From: Marinobacter caseinilyticus
Lineage (GTDB): Bacteria; Pseudomonadota; Gammaproteobacteria; Pseudomonadales; Oleiphilaceae
Assembly (NCBI RefSeq): GCF_011074955.1
Contig: NZ_WUQJ01000028.1
Coordinates: forward strand, 62,001 to 126,000
DNA length: 64,000 nt
Reading direction: 5' to 3'
The position numbers and the translations under genes were made by a program. This document shows, piece after piece, positions 50,540 through 60,530 of this stretch; position 1 is the first letter of the stretch, and every line of letters begins with the position of its first letter. The notes beneath the pieces are model-generated. The model was not told the origin of the DNA and made no database searches. It was given only the letters and a program-made list of their open reading frames with translations.

Positions 50540-52258
50540 CTAGCCTTCGCCTCCGTTAGGGATAAGCCTGGGGCGCCCCGGGTTGAGGTCATTACTGATC
50601 TGAATCAACGTCATCGCACCGGCAATACCGTCAGGCTTAAGACCCTTGTGTTGCTGATACCAACGGACCTGATCATCCAGAGTCATGGCTTCAACGCGTT
50701 CCTGCTCTTGCCAACCGGAACTCAAAGGTCGGATAACCTGCATGAGCTGCGAACTGAGCCACAGCTGTTTCCCCATGACACCTTCAATTTCCGATGCTTG
50801 CGTCATGTACGGCGGCATCCGCCAAAGCAGGGTATATTCACCCAACCAGTGTTGCTCTAACTGCTCTATGGCCACTTCTCTCGGACCGTTCCTGGACGCA
50901 ATGGTCGCAACATCTCCAGCCAGCGTAATCAGCGTTACATAGGTTTTTTCGCCGTCACCACCCACCAAACTGAGAATGACAGGATGATTGAGCAGCATCA
51001 TGCTACGCCAGTTGCCCGTTTTATACAGACAGCTCAAACTCTCGGTTTCGGCAAACTCACAAGCAATTGGGTTCAACCTCGGCTGGTAGTTAATGCCCCA
51101 AACCCCGAACAGCGACTGAAACGCATCGGCAAGCGGAACACTGTCGGTCGCCAGGTCAAAGGACAGGTCGTTTTCCTCGATGCCGTTTGCAAGCTCTGAT
51201 GTTTCGGGTTCAGGCGTAGCGTCCGTCGAAATGTCCGGTGTTTCCTCCGGTGCCTCTTCACTGTTAACGGCCTCTGCAGCCACGCTTTGCTCAACGGGGC
51301 CAGTGCCAGCCTTAAAAAAGAATTCATCGCCAGTGCTGATGACATCGTTTCCGAACAAGGCAGCCAGCACCACCAGGCAGGCCGTCACAGTCGCCAACAA
51401 CGTCATGACCCCTAATCGTGTTTTGGTCTCTCGCAAGCCCCTCGGATTCATACCAGGTCCGAGAACCTCTTTGGCCGCCGACTTCACATGGTGTGCATCC
51501 ACACTCTGCTCGCCTTGCGAATAGGCTCCTAACAGCGCCCTGTCACTGATCAGGTTAATCAAACGCGGCACACCACCACTTCGGCGGTAGAGGGCTTTGA
51601 CGGCCCCCGCGGTGAATAGATCGGAGCGCTGACCGGCAACACTCAGGCGATAACGCAAATACGCAGGTAGTTCACTGCGTTCCAGCGCATGGAGATGATA
51701 GCGCGCAGTTACGCGCTGAGAGAGTTGGCGAAGCTGGTTCTGGGCCAAGATGTCCTGCAGTTCCGGCTGCCCAAGTAATACAATCTGCAACAGTTTCTTC
51801 TCGGCGGTTTCGAGATTGGTCAGCAATCGCAGTTGTTCGAGCACCTCGGCCGACAGGTTCTGTGCCTCATCGATCATCAAGACCTTGTGTCGACCCGCCG
51901 CGTGCGCATCCAGCAGGTTCGTGTTGATCAGGTCAATCATCCGTTTGATGCTGGCGCCGGCCGGATGTTGAATACCCAGCTCGTCGCAAATGCTTGATAG
52001 CAACTCACGCGCGGACAATTTGGGGTTTAGAATCAGCGCAATATCAACGTGGCTCGGCACGTTTTCAATAAAGCAGCGGCTGATAGTGGTTTTACCCGTC
52101 CCGACCTCGCCGGTGATAATGATAAAGCCGCCTTGTCCGTCAACACCGTACATAAGGTGTGCAAGCGCCTCTTTGTGGCGCTCGCTCAGGTAAAGGTAGC
52201 GGGGGTCAGGTGCAATGGAGAACGGAGGCTCCCGAAAACCAAAAAAATCGTAGTACAT
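50540..52258 (-). CDS. exeA: ExeA/GspA-type AAA ATPase with peptidoglycan-binding domain
   Basis: ExeA is an inner-membrane ATPase that, with ExeB, remodels peptidoglycan for secretin assembly. The 572-residue protein starts MYYDFFGFREPPFSIAPDPR, with the P-loop TGEVGTGKTTI at about 48-58 and Walker B VLMIDEAQNLS near 130. It has one helix at about 280-300 (TLLATVTACLVVLAALFG). The periplasmic part has a C39-peptidase-like region without an obvious catalytic Cys-His set, then a PG_binding_1 domain at about 525-560 (VRWYQQHKGLKPDGIAGAMT). It is followed by gspB and dinG. Confidence 0.93.
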   Translation of the reverse strand: MYYDFFGFREPPFSIAPDPRYLYLSERHKEALAHLMYGVDGQGGFIIITGEVGTGKTTISRCFIENVPSHVDIALILNPKLSARELLSSICDELGIQHPAGASIKRMIDLINTNLLDAHAAGRHKVLMIDEAQNLSAEVLEQLRLLTNLETAEKKLLQIVLLGQPELQDILAQNQLRQLSQRVTARYHLHALERSELPAYLRYRLSVAGQRSDLFTAGAVKALYRRSGGVPRLINLISDRALLGAYSQGEQSVDAHHVKSAAKEVLGPGMNPRGLRETKTRLGVMTLLATVTACLVVLAALFGNDVISTGDEFFFKAGTGPVEQSVAAEAVNSEEAPEETPDISTDATPEPETSELANGIEENDLSFDLATDSVPLADAFQSLFGVWGINYQPRLNPIACEFAETESLSCLYKTGNWRSMMLLNHPVILSLVGGDGEKTYVTLITLAGDVATIASRNGPREVAIEQLEQHWLGEYTLLWRMPPYMTQASEIEGVMGKQLWLSSQLMQVIRPLSSGWQEQERVEAMTLDDQVRWYQQHKGLKPDGIAGAMTLIQISNDLNPGRPRLIPNGGEG

Positions 52259-52357
52259 GAATGTCCAGTTTGGTGCGCACAGAGGTTACCAATCATACCG
52301 TTGCGGTCTTGCCACTGTCACTATCCGATCAAGAATGGAGGCCTGCACACTCAGCCT

Positions 52358-53833
52358 TCATTCACTGGACGAAACCAGCCTGAGATCGCCATGATTCTGG
52401 CGCCTCCGGGCACGCAACCGGGCAACACAGCGCTCCAGAGTTTTTGAGATCTTACCATGGGCACGGATCATTGAGATTTTCGGCCATGTGGCGCGTTCGC
52501 CTTCCAATATCAGTTGCCGTACGAACTCCGGATCGGGATTGGACAGCATGCGGCGGTAGTGGCCCAGCTCATAGTGGGGGGCAATCGTAACATCTCCGGA
52601 ATACCTCTGGGCCATGATGCTGTACATCTGGCCGGCAGCCTGCCTCAGGAGTTCGGGGCGCACCCGTTTTCTGAGGTAATCAAACAGCCCACGGCCATGA
52701 AACTGCACTTCCGACTTGAGCAGGTGAAACGGAAGTCCCGCGAGGCCCACCTTTTCGTCCTCCCCACGGCGGTTTAGAAACGGCACTACATGGGGGTTGG
52801 CTTGGCTTACAATCGTGAAATTCACATCGTAAAGGTGCATCAGGCGCTCGATCGGCAAATCACTGACCACTGAGCCATCGACAAATTGCACCCGGGTCAT
52901 ATAGGGCAGCACATTGCCGTTCATGTCTTTTTTCATCAGGGTGACCGGAGGGAAGATACCCGGAACGGCAGCGCTTGCCAGTGCACCACTCCAGACCAGT
53001 TGATACGGCGAGGTGTAGCCACAGAGCAATCGAGCCTTCTGATGGGTTTGCACCGGAGAGACGCTGATATTAATGGACCGGCCTGTGCGCTCGTAGGCTT
53101 CTTCAAACGTGTACTCACCAATATTCGCGCGTAAACAGGCCTTGAGCTGCGCCTGGTCCATCAGCCCTTCACCCCGCAGCGCACTGAACAGGCCTTTGGG
53201 TTTCCAGGCTGTCAGGTAATGCGTGTCCGGGTTTAGCATGCCGGGGATTTCTTCGTCCGTGTGCACGCCCAGCATACCGGCAACAATGGCGCCCGCACTG
53301 GAGCCTGCGATCACTTGGGGCAACAGACCCCTCTCCCAAAGCGCCTTCGTAACCCCCAAGTGGAACATGCCCAAAGTAGCCCCACCACTGAGAAGCAGCG
53401 CAGGTCGCCCGTAGCTGGTCAGGGTGTCACGGAAAAAGACAATTTTTTCTTCGTCAGAAAACCCCGGAACGGGCTGGTCCGCGAGAAAATCCAGAGATTC
53501 GCAAACTTCGGTTATGTATTCTTCAATCAGGTGTTTGGTGCCAACCCGGGAATGGGTATAGAGCGCCAGATTCCCCATATTACCAAGATCGTGGTGCAGC
53601 CCTTCACGCAGTGCTCGTTTTAACCGTTCATAATCTTTCTGCTGGTGATATTGGCGCAGGTGGCTAAGACGGTCGTAGATCAGTTCATAGTGATACAGAT
53701 CGGAAGCAAAATCCTCTTTCCACTCAACATTACCCTCCAGGTAGTCGAGCTCCAATGCCGCCGCCTTCCAGACTTCATAATTCCGGGCTTCGGCCAGCAT
53801 TTTCCGAAATTTGCGTATCCGGCTGTTTACCAT
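52358..53833 (-). CDS. Patatin-like phospholipase with DUF3336 domain
   Basis: The 491-residue protein has an N-terminal DUF3336 region (about 1-120: RKMLAEARNYEVWKAAALEL). Its patatin domain contains oxyanion loop LLSGGATLGMFHLGVTKALW, nucleophile Ser in VIAGSSAGAIVAGMLG near 178 and Asp in FVDGSVVSDLPIERL near 317. Homologues in bacteria and yeast (Tgl3-5-like) are triacylglycerol or phospholipid lipases. No signal peptide is present. It follows mlaA by 107 bp on the same strand, so a role in lipid turnover together with MlaA is a reasonable inference. Confidence 0.9.
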   Translation of the reverse strand: MVNSRIRKFRKMLAEARNYEVWKAAALELDYLEGNVEWKEDFASDLYHYELIYDRLSHLRQYHQQKDYERLKRALREGLHHDLGNMGNLALYTHSRVGTKHLIEEYITEVCESLDFLADQPVPGFSDEEKIVFFRDTLTSYGRPALLLSGGATLGMFHLGVTKALWERGLLPQVIAGSSAGAIVAGMLGVHTDEEIPGMLNPDTHYLTAWKPKGLFSALRGEGLMDQAQLKACLRANIGEYTFEEAYERTGRSINISVSPVQTHQKARLLCGYTSPYQLVWSGALASAAVPGIFPPVTLMKKDMNGNVLPYMTRVQFVDGSVVSDLPIERLMHLYDVNFTIVSQANPHVVPFLNRRGEDEKVGLAGLPFHLLKSEVQFHGRGLFDYLRKRVRPELLRQAAGQMYSIMAQRYSGDVTIAPHYELGHYRRMLSNPDPEFVRQLILEGERATWPKISMIRAHGKISKTLERCVARLRARRRQNHGDLRLVSSSE

Positions 53834-53940
53834 GATTGATGCTCCAATCAGCTCCTTCCAGCAATCTCACACGCTCGCACGGCTGAGGCCCTTAACATTC
53901 GCCCGTGCAGACGGCGCATTCAACAAAACCCGTGGTGATC

Positions 53941-54723
53941 TTAAAAATCATCCAACATCAGTTCATCATTGTCGTCATTGGCAAACGGATCGGTTTCCGT
54001 ACGGCCATCATTGACCAAAAATTCGCGGCGCTGCAGGTAGGCATTTCTTACAAAAGTATAGCTATCGCCGGAGATAAAGCTCTCTGCAGGGATCAGATCT
54101 GCTCGTTTATCAACGATTTTGAGGCCAAACAGGTAATAGATAACGGGTTCGTCCGCTACCAGTCCCAGGCCCGGAATGGTCGCCTGCTCAACGACGAAGC
54201 CCGTAAAATCTCGCGGCGTAGATGGGCCCAGAAACGGCATCATCAAGTAGGGGCCACTGGTCATTCCCCAGTAACCAAGCGTCTGGCCGAGGTCTTCTGA
54301 TCGCTCAGGTAAGTCGAACGCGGTCGCAACATCAAACAAACCGCCGAGCCCAAACACGGTGTTGTAGGTAAAACGTCCGGCTGCCACAACGGCTGACTCG
54401 CCTTTTAACTGAAAAATGCTGTTGGCAAAATTCCCCAACTCACCCAAGTTACGGAAAAAGTTGGTTACTGCGCGATCGGCAAACGAGGGTAGGATGAAAC
54501 GATAGGCTTTGGCGACGGGCCGTAAGAACCAGTTGTCGATGGTTTCGTTAAAACCGAACACCTTCCGGTTCCAGTTCTCATAAGGGTCCGCCGCAGTGAT
54601 CGCGGGGATGCCACCAGTATCTGGCTGTGCAACGGGCGCTTGAGCCACGGTGAAACCGGGCATAAAAAGAATGAAAAACAGTGCGACACCTACGCCGGTC
54701 GCTTTGGCATTTGGTAAGGTCAT
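53941..54723 (-). CDS. mlaA: MlaA (VacJ) family phospholipid transport protein, no lipobox
   Basis: MlaA normally sits in the outer membrane with OmpC and extracts mislocalised phospholipids for retrograde transport. The 260-residue product has the family motifs DPYENWNRKVFGFNETIDNW, NFFRNLGELGNFANSIFQLK, RFTYNTVFGLGGLFDVAT and DLGQTLGYWGMTSGPYLMMP. The signal peptide ends TVAQAPVAQP and there is no Cys anywhere in the protein, so it cannot be a lipoprotein, unlike E. coli MlaA. The mature protein may be anchored differently. The start at 54723 gives a normal signal; 54756 is an alternative. It is divergent from the thioesterase gene. Confidence 0.93.
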   Translation of the reverse strand: MTLPNAKATGVGVALFFILFMPGFTVAQAPVAQPDTGGIPAITAADPYENWNRKVFGFNETIDNWFLRPVAKAYRFILPSFADRAVTNFFRNLGELGNFANSIFQLKGESAVVAAGRFTYNTVFGLGGLFDVATAFDLPERSEDLGQTLGYWGMTSGPYLMMPFLGPSTPRDFTGFVVEQATIPGLGLVADEPVIYYLFGLKIVDKRADLIPAESFISGDSYTFVRNAYLQRREFLVNDGRTETDPFANDDNDELMLDDF

Positions 54724-54826
54724 GTTCAGGCCTGAGTTTTTGACTTCACGGTTCATTCGTCGACAATAGCCGTGTTCTTCAGGCCCTTATATTTTTATTT
54801 TGCCTGAACTACCCGAAGGAGTTGTC

Positions 54827-55234
54827 ATGTCTGAGTTAGGAAACCTTGTTCACACACTACAAATGCCGCTCCGCTGGGGCGACATGGATGCCTTCGGGCA
54901 CGCTAACAATACGGTGTATTTTCGTTTTTTTGAAGAGGCCCGCATTACATGGCTGTCCTCACTCAAACTAGGGGCGGAGGGCGCACCGACTGGGCCCATT
55001 GTCATCAAGACCAGTGCGACATTCCTGAAGGAGCTCAGCCACCCTGCCACTGTTGAGGTGAGAACATACGCTGGAAAGGCAGGAAATACCAGTCTGGAGA
55101 CCTGGCACACCATTACAGATTCGGAATCCGGGGATTTGTACGCGGAGGGCTATGCCAAGATTGTCTGGTTCGACCGGAAGACACACAAATCAACAACGCT
55201 GCCCGATGTGCTCAGGTCATTGGCGGCAGAGTAG
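54827..55234 (+). CDS. Acyl-CoA thioesterase, 4HBT family
   Basis: The 135-residue hot-dog protein shows the 4-hydroxybenzoyl-CoA-thioesterase/YbgC-like motif LRWGDMDAFGHANNTVYFRF, with the catalytic Asp in GDMDAFGH. It then has SHPATVEVRTYAGKAGNTSL and YAEGYAKIVWFDR. Such enzymes hydrolyse acyl-CoA or acyl-ACP; the chain preference is not readable. AAGGAG lies five bases before the ATG at 54827, so the upstream TTG at 54800 is not needed. It faces mlaA divergently and converges on the FabH-like gene. Confidence 0.9.
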   Translation: MSELGNLVHTLQMPLRWGDMDAFGHANNTVYFRFFEEARITWLSSLKLGAEGAPTGPIVIKTSATFLKELSHPATVEVRTYAGKAGNTSLETWHTITDSESGDLYAEGYAKIVWFDRKTHKSTTLPDVLRSLAAE

Positions 55235-55287
55235 TGTTTAGAGGAGGCGCTTAGGCCACAAATTATGCGGTGGGTTGAAACACAAAA

Positions 55288-55314
55288 ACCGCTCCTGTCG
55301 AACGCAGGAGCGGT
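55288..55314 (-). terminator. Terminator of the FabH-like gene
   Basis: ACCGCTCCTG (55288-55297) and CAGGAGCGGT (55305-55314) form a perfect 10-bp stem with a 7-base loop. On the minus strand it continues into TTTTTG, 16 bases after the FabH-like stop. It may also end the convergent thioesterase transcript. Confidence 0.85.
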
Positions 55315-55329
55315 CAAACGAGCCTGTCT

Positions 55330-56451
55330 CTAGCGCCGGCGAACGACAACGCTGCCAATCGAGTACCCTGCTCCGAACGAGCAGATCACACCCAGATCAC
55401 CCGTAGCCAGATCGTCCTTGTGCTTGTGAAAAGCAATAATCGACCCGGCAGAACTGGTGTTGGCATATTCGTCAAGAATTACCGGCGCCTCTTCCGCCGT
55501 CGCATCACGACCGAGCACTCGACGCGCAATAAGTTGGTTCATGTTCAGATTGGCCTGATGAAGCCACATGCGCCGTAGGGACTCCGGCGTCAAAGAGAGG
55601 CTCGAAAGGTGACCTTGAATCGTTTCCGCAACCAACGGGGACACCTCTTTGAATACCTTCCGACCTTGCTGGATGAACAGCTTGTCGGGTTTACCGATGC
55701 CAGACTCATCGCCGCGATTCAGAAAGCCAAAATTATTACGGATATTGTTGGAGTATTGCGTTACCAGACGGGTGCCCAGGATATCAAAGCCTTGGTTGGC
55801 CTCCACATCCGAGTCGCGTTCAACCAGGATGGCCGTGCAGGCGTCGCCAAAGATAAAGTGGCTGTCCCGATCCGTAAAATTGAGGTGACCGGAACATATT
55901 TCAGGACTTACCACCAGTACCGCCTTGGCGGTCCCGTTTTCAACTGCGTTCACTGCGGCTTGCAGCCCGAAAGTGGCAGAGCTGCACGCGACGTTCATGT
56001 CGTAGGCAAAACCCTGGATGCCTAATGCAGCCTGCACTTCAATGGACACCGCAGGATAGGCACGCTGAAGGTTGGAGCAAGCCACAATGACCGCATCAAC
56101 ATCGGCGACTGTTCTGCCTGCCTGCGCCAGGGCTTCATTACAAGCGACGACGGCCATATCGCACTGCACTGACGGTTGATCGTTGCCGCGATCAGGTATG
56201 CTGGGACACATCCGCTCCGGGTCGAGAATCCCCTCGCGGTCAATGACATGGCGGCGCTTAATGCCAGAAGCCTTTTCTATAAAGGCGGATGCCGATGGTT
56301 CAAGCGCGACACATTCGCCACGGGCTATTTCGTCGGCGTGACGTTCGTTATATAACGCTACGTACGCATTGAAGGCCTCAACCAATTCCTCGTTATCGAT
56401 TGTGGCTGGCGGAGTGTACAACCCGGTTCCGCTAATGACAGCTTTTATCAC
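55330..56451 (-). CDS. Beta-ketoacyl-ACP synthase III, FabH2-like
   Basis: The 373-residue thiolase-fold enzyme has the Cys-His-Asn set of KAS III: NVACSSATFGLQAAV near 153, MWLHQANLNMNQL near 296 and EYANTSSAGSIIAF near 330. It is longer than E. coli FabH (317) through an extra N-terminal region (residues about 25-95). It resembles the P. aeruginosa PA3286 type, which loads octanoyl-CoA from beta-oxidation into fatty-acid synthesis; this likeness is from memory. The GTG start has GGGG five bases upstream. A terminator follows. Its lipid-gene neighbours fit a shunt between fatty-acid breakdown and synthesis. Confidence 0.88.
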   Translation of the reverse strand: MIKAVISGTGLYTPPATIDNEELVEAFNAYVALYNERHADEIARGECVALEPSASAFIEKASGIKRRHVIDREGILDPERMCPSIPDRGNDQPSVQCDMAVVACNEALAQAGRTVADVDAVIVACSNLQRAYPAVSIEVQAALGIQGFAYDMNVACSSATFGLQAAVNAVENGTAKAVLVVSPEICSGHLNFTDRDSHFIFGDACTAILVERDSDVEANQGFDILGTRLVTQYSNNIRNNFGFLNRGDESGIGKPDKLFIQQGRKVFKEVSPLVAETIQGHLSSLSLTPESLRRMWLHQANLNMNQLIARRVLGRDATAEEAPVILDEYANTSSAGSIIAFHKHKDDLATGDLGVICSFGAGYSIGSVVVRRR

Positions 56452-56565
56452 GCATTACCCCACGACATTATGTTGGAAACTGTTTTGATAGTGCCTTGAT
56501 ACTAACACAGAACAAGGCGTCTGCCCGACGCAACGAAGGTCTACCAACAGCCGACGATTGCGGCA

Positions 56566-59500
56566 CTAAGTGCGAACCTTTTCCCATTGTTTTTCAAGTC
56601 GCTTAACGGAGACTGGGACGGCTGTACCAAGTTGCTGGGCAAAAAAGGATACGCGGAATTCTTCCAGCATCCACCGGTAGGTGATGAGTTCTTCATCACG
56701 GACACCCTGACGTTGCTGCACCTCCCGTTTTTTGGCGTACCGGCTCCACAGCGGCTCGATGGTGTGAATGAATTCTCGCTCACGCCCCATTTCGCGAGGC
56801 ATTTTCTGCAGACGGGCGTCGGCAGCTTCAAAGTACCGGGGGAAATGCATGAACCAGTCAAAGGGTGTATCAACGATAAAATCAGGGTACACCAGATTCT
56901 CCAGTTGAAACTTCAGATCCGCCATGCTGTTTGCCAGCGCGAGATTAATTTTCCCCTTCAACTGTTTCATGACTTTATGGTAACCAGTCAAGGCACGGCT
57001 CAATTGATCATCCGCTCGTTCAAGCGCCGGTATAAAGTCACCGCGACCCGCCTCAAATACGGCATCAAATTCATGTTCCGTTCGTGGCAAAGTAGCGTTG
57101 GTAAAATGCGCCATGGCAGTTGCCAGCATCAGATCATCCAACAGCGCGCTGGCTTTTCCAACAGGCGCAAACATCAAACCGGACGCTTTAAAATGTGGCA
57201 AACGATTGGCCATGTTATCCAGGGTATTGCCCAGCCGGTTAAGCACCAGGCGGCCGACGGCCTTGCGCGTTGCAACCTCGGCCGTGAGCGCATCGAGAAA
57301 CCGTGTCTGGCGCACGGTGCCGCCCAGATCTTCCAATGCCGGAAACACCGTCACTTGCATCCCGGCTTTCTCAGTTTGCACTGAACTGGGCAAGCGCCCG
57401 AACTGCCAGTCTCGGGCAGCAACGCGCTCAGTATCGGAGCCCATGTCGGATTTTGCTTCCTTTAACGCCGCCTCTGCGCGAGCATCCAGACGGCCTTGCA
57501 AAGCCAGTACATCCCGACTTTGCTCCAGCACATTGTCCTGATCATCAACCACACAGAGATTCATCCGTAAGTGGCTGGGCAAGCTGTCCAACCGCCAGGC
57601 CTCCGGCTCAATCCGAACGCCGGTCATCCGACGTAACTGGTCCGCCAATTTCTGTGTTATGGGTTCATTTGAGGGTGTAATGTTATCGAGTGCGGCATCG
57701 ACATAATCCGGGACCGGAACAAAATTACGACGCAGGTTTTTGGGCAAACTTTTCACCAGGGCAATGCACTTTTCCCGCACCAAACCTGGCACCAACCACT
57801 CGAGACGCTGAGCGGGCAACTGCTTGAGGGCCATCAGCGGCACCCGCATCGTCACGCCGTCTTGATCACCTGTCGGTTCAAATTCATAGTTGAGCGGATA
57901 GTTCACGCCCTCCCATTCGAGGTGGTCCGGGAACAGCGTATCGGCGTCTTGATCAACCGGGCGCTGAAGAATGTCCGCTTCCGTCAATTCCAGGGCGTTA
58001 AGCGCCTCTGGTGCAAGTGTGCTCCACCACTTTTCAAAGTGACGGCCACTGACGATGTCAGACGGCAGGCGAGCATCATAGAAATCGACCAGCGACTGCT
58101 CATCGACCAGCAAATCTCGCCGACGGGTCTTCCGCTCCAGGTCTTCAACCGAGTCCAACATCGACTGGTTGTGTGCGATAAACGGCGCTTTGGTCTCGTA
58201 GTCCCCTTCAACCAGTGCCCGCCGGATAAATAGCAACCGGCATTCAGCAGGGTCAATCTTGCCATAGGGAATTCGTCGCTTTGGAATAATATCCAGGCCA
58301 TACAGCGTGACTTTCTCATAGCCCATTACCTGGGCACGTTTCTGCTCCCAGTGGGGTTCAAAATAGTGACGTTTTACGACATGGCCCGCTAACGGTTCCA
58401 CCCATTCAGGCTCAATTTTTGCCACCATTCGCGCAAATACGCGGCTGGTTTCCACCACTTCGGCGGCCACAATCCACTTAGGGCTGGTTTTCGCCACTTT
58501 TGAGCCAGGAAATATCAACACCTTGCGGTTACGTGTGGCAAGGTATTCGCGCTTCTCCAGCTTGGTGGCCACCTGCCCTAACAACCCCGCAAGGATCGCT
58601 TTGTGAATAGGCTCGTAACCGGCGATCTCGGGGTTGAACGACAGCTTCTGTTCGCGACAGATGAGTGTCAGCTGACGATGGATATCCCGCCATTCCCGCA
58701 TTCGCATGGGGGACAGAAAATGCTTCTGGCACACTCGTTTGAGCTGATTGTGGGAAAGGGCCTGGCGTTGCTCCTCATAGAATGTCCAGATATTCAGCAG
58801 TGTCACAAAGTCAGAGTCTTTGTCATTGAAGAGAGAGTGAGCCTGGTCGGCGGCCTGCTGTTTTTCCTGTGGCCGCTCGCGGGGATCCTGAACGCTCAGC
58901 CCGGCGATAATAATGAGCATCTCCGCCAAACTGCCCTGCTCCGCCGCAGTGACCAACATCCTCGCCAGGCGCGGATCAAGCGGTAACCGCGCCATGGTCC
59001 GGCCAAGGGTTGTCAGCCCGCGCCTATCATCGACGGCGCTCAACTCTTCAAGCAGTTTATAACCGTCATTGATCAGGCGGTTGTCTGGCGCTTCCAAAAA
59101 CGGGAATCGGCGGATTTCTCCAAGCCCGGAGCTCGCCATCTGCAGGATGACTGAGGCCAGATTGGTCCGGAGAATTTCCGGGTCGGTAAATTCGGGTCGG
59201 TTTAGGAAATCCAGTTCGTCATACAAACGAAAGCAGATGCCAGGGGCCACACGCCCACACCGACCCGCGCGCTGATTGGCGCTGGCCTGGGAAATCGGTT
59301 CAATGGGGAGGCGCTGAATTTTTGAGCGCACACTGTAGCGACTGATACGGGCAACCCCGGTATCGATCACATACCGAATACCGGGCACGGTCAACGAGGT
59401 CTCGGCGACGTTGGTGGACAGCACAATACGACGACCGCTGTGAGACTGGAATACACGGTTTTGCTCTTTATTACTCAACCGGGAATACAGTGGCACCACT

Positions 59501-60492
59501 TCGGTGTGATGCAACTCGGCGTGTCTCAGGTTCCGGCTCAAACTTCGGATCTCGCGTTCACCGGGAAGGAATACCAGCACATCGCCAGGTGGCTGTCTGG
59601 CGGATTGTTCTTGCGCTTCAATTTCCTCCAGAGCCGCGAGAACACCGTCAGACCAGCCTTGGTCTTTGTCTTCCTCATCACCCGTCAACGGCCGATAACA
59701 CACATCGACAGGGTAGGTACGGCCCGAAACCTCAATCACTGGGGCGTCATTGAAAAAGCGGCTAAATCGGTCGACCTCAATGGTGGCGGACGTGATGATG
59801 ATTTTCAGATCCGGGCGTTTCGGAAGTAACTGGCGCAGGTATCCCAGCAGGAAATCAATATTCAAGCTGCGCTCATGGGCTTCGTCAATGATCAGCGTAT
59901 CGTATCGGTCGAGAAAACGATCGTGCTGGATTTCCGACAGTAAAATACCATCGGTCATTATTTTGACCCGGGATTGTTCCGAGGTGGTATCGGTGAACCG
60001 GATCTGAAAACCGACGGTGTCGCCTGGCTGTTCACCGAGCTCTTCGGATATCCGCGCCGCAACACTGCGGGCCGCGATTCGTCGAGGCTGAGTGTGGCCT
60101 ATCAGGCCACGGATACCGCGCCCGGCGTTCAGGCATAGTTTCGGTATTTGGGTTGTTTTACCCGATCCCGTCTCACCAGCCACAATGACCACTTGGTGCT
60201 GTTCGAGCGCTTCGCGAATATCCTCCACCCGATCGGAAACCGGTAATTCGGCAGGAAACGTCGCCGGCCGATGGCCTGCCTGACGTAATTGAACGCGGGT
60301 AAGTCCTCGATCAAGCCACTGAGCGATCTTCGCCATTTCCTTGGGAGACAAACGGCTACGATTACGACCAACCAACCGTCGTATGCGGGCGGCTTCAAGC
60401 TGGTTGCAACCTTCCAGTTGAGCCATGACAGCTTGCAGCTCCGCGTCCGCACTGGCGTCGGTTTGAAATTGTTCAGATCGGTTTTGAGTCAT
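56566..60492 (-). CDS. hrpA: ATP-dependent RNA helicase HrpA
   Basis: HrpA is a DEAH-box 3'-5' RNA helicase; in E. coli it rescues stalled ribosomes and affects fimbrial mRNA. The 1308-residue protein has Walker A AGETGSGKTTQIPKL near 109, DEAH in LIIDEAHERSLNIDFLLGYL near 202, SATIE near 240, RIVLSTNVAETSLTVPGIRY, and QRAGRCGRVAPGICFRLY. The OB-fold and HrpA-specific C-terminal domain (DUF3418) fill the second half. Length matches the E. coli protein (1300). It stands alone between the FabH-like gene and fadD. Confidence 0.96.
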   Translation of the reverse strand: MTQNRSEQFQTDASADAELQAVMAQLEGCNQLEAARIRRLVGRNRSRLSPKEMAKIAQWLDRGLTRVQLRQAGHRPATFPAELPVSDRVEDIREALEQHQVVIVAGETGSGKTTQIPKLCLNAGRGIRGLIGHTQPRRIAARSVAARISEELGEQPGDTVGFQIRFTDTTSEQSRVKIMTDGILLSEIQHDRFLDRYDTLIIDEAHERSLNIDFLLGYLRQLLPKRPDLKIIITSATIEVDRFSRFFNDAPVIEVSGRTYPVDVCYRPLTGDEEDKDQGWSDGVLAALEEIEAQEQSARQPPGDVLVFLPGEREIRSLSRNLRHAELHHTEVVPLYSRLSNKEQNRVFQSHSGRRIVLSTNVAETSLTVPGIRYVIDTGVARISRYSVRSKIQRLPIEPISQASANQRAGRCGRVAPGICFRLYDELDFLNRPEFTDPEILRTNLASVILQMASSGLGEIRRFPFLEAPDNRLINDGYKLLEELSAVDDRRGLTTLGRTMARLPLDPRLARMLVTAAEQGSLAEMLIIIAGLSVQDPRERPQEKQQAADQAHSLFNDKDSDFVTLLNIWTFYEEQRQALSHNQLKRVCQKHFLSPMRMREWRDIHRQLTLICREQKLSFNPEIAGYEPIHKAILAGLLGQVATKLEKREYLATRNRKVLIFPGSKVAKTSPKWIVAAEVVETSRVFARMVAKIEPEWVEPLAGHVVKRHYFEPHWEQKRAQVMGYEKVTLYGLDIIPKRRIPYGKIDPAECRLLFIRRALVEGDYETKAPFIAHNQSMLDSVEDLERKTRRRDLLVDEQSLVDFYDARLPSDIVSGRHFEKWWSTLAPEALNALELTEADILQRPVDQDADTLFPDHLEWEGVNYPLNYEFEPTGDQDGVTMRVPLMALKQLPAQRLEWLVPGLVREKCIALVKSLPKNLRRNFVPVPDYVDAALDNITPSNEPITQKLADQLRRMTGVRIEPEAWRLDSLPSHLRMNLCVVDDQDNVLEQSRDVLALQGRLDARAEAALKEAKSDMGSDTERVAARDWQFGRLPSSVQTEKAGMQVTVFPALEDLGGTVRQTRFLDALTAEVATRKAVGRLVLNRLGNTLDNMANRLPHFKASGLMFAPVGKASALLDDLMLATAMAHFTNATLPRTEHEFDAVFEAGRGDFIPALERADDQLSRALTGYHKVMKQLKGKINLALANSMADLKFQLENLVYPDFIVDTPFDWFMHFPRYFEAADARLQKMPREMGREREFIHTIEPLWSRYAKKREVQQRQGVRDEELITYRWMLEEFRVSFFAQQLGTAVPVSVKRLEKQWEKVRT

Positions 60493-60530
60493 TGGGCTCG
60501 CTTATAACCTACTCTTCTGTTACAACGAAA

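Noticed and set aside
56476..56489. PsrA-like AAAC-T-GTTT upstream of the FabH-like gene
   Set aside because: The spacer is one base, outside the 2-4 range of the consensus; kept only as a remark under the fadD site.
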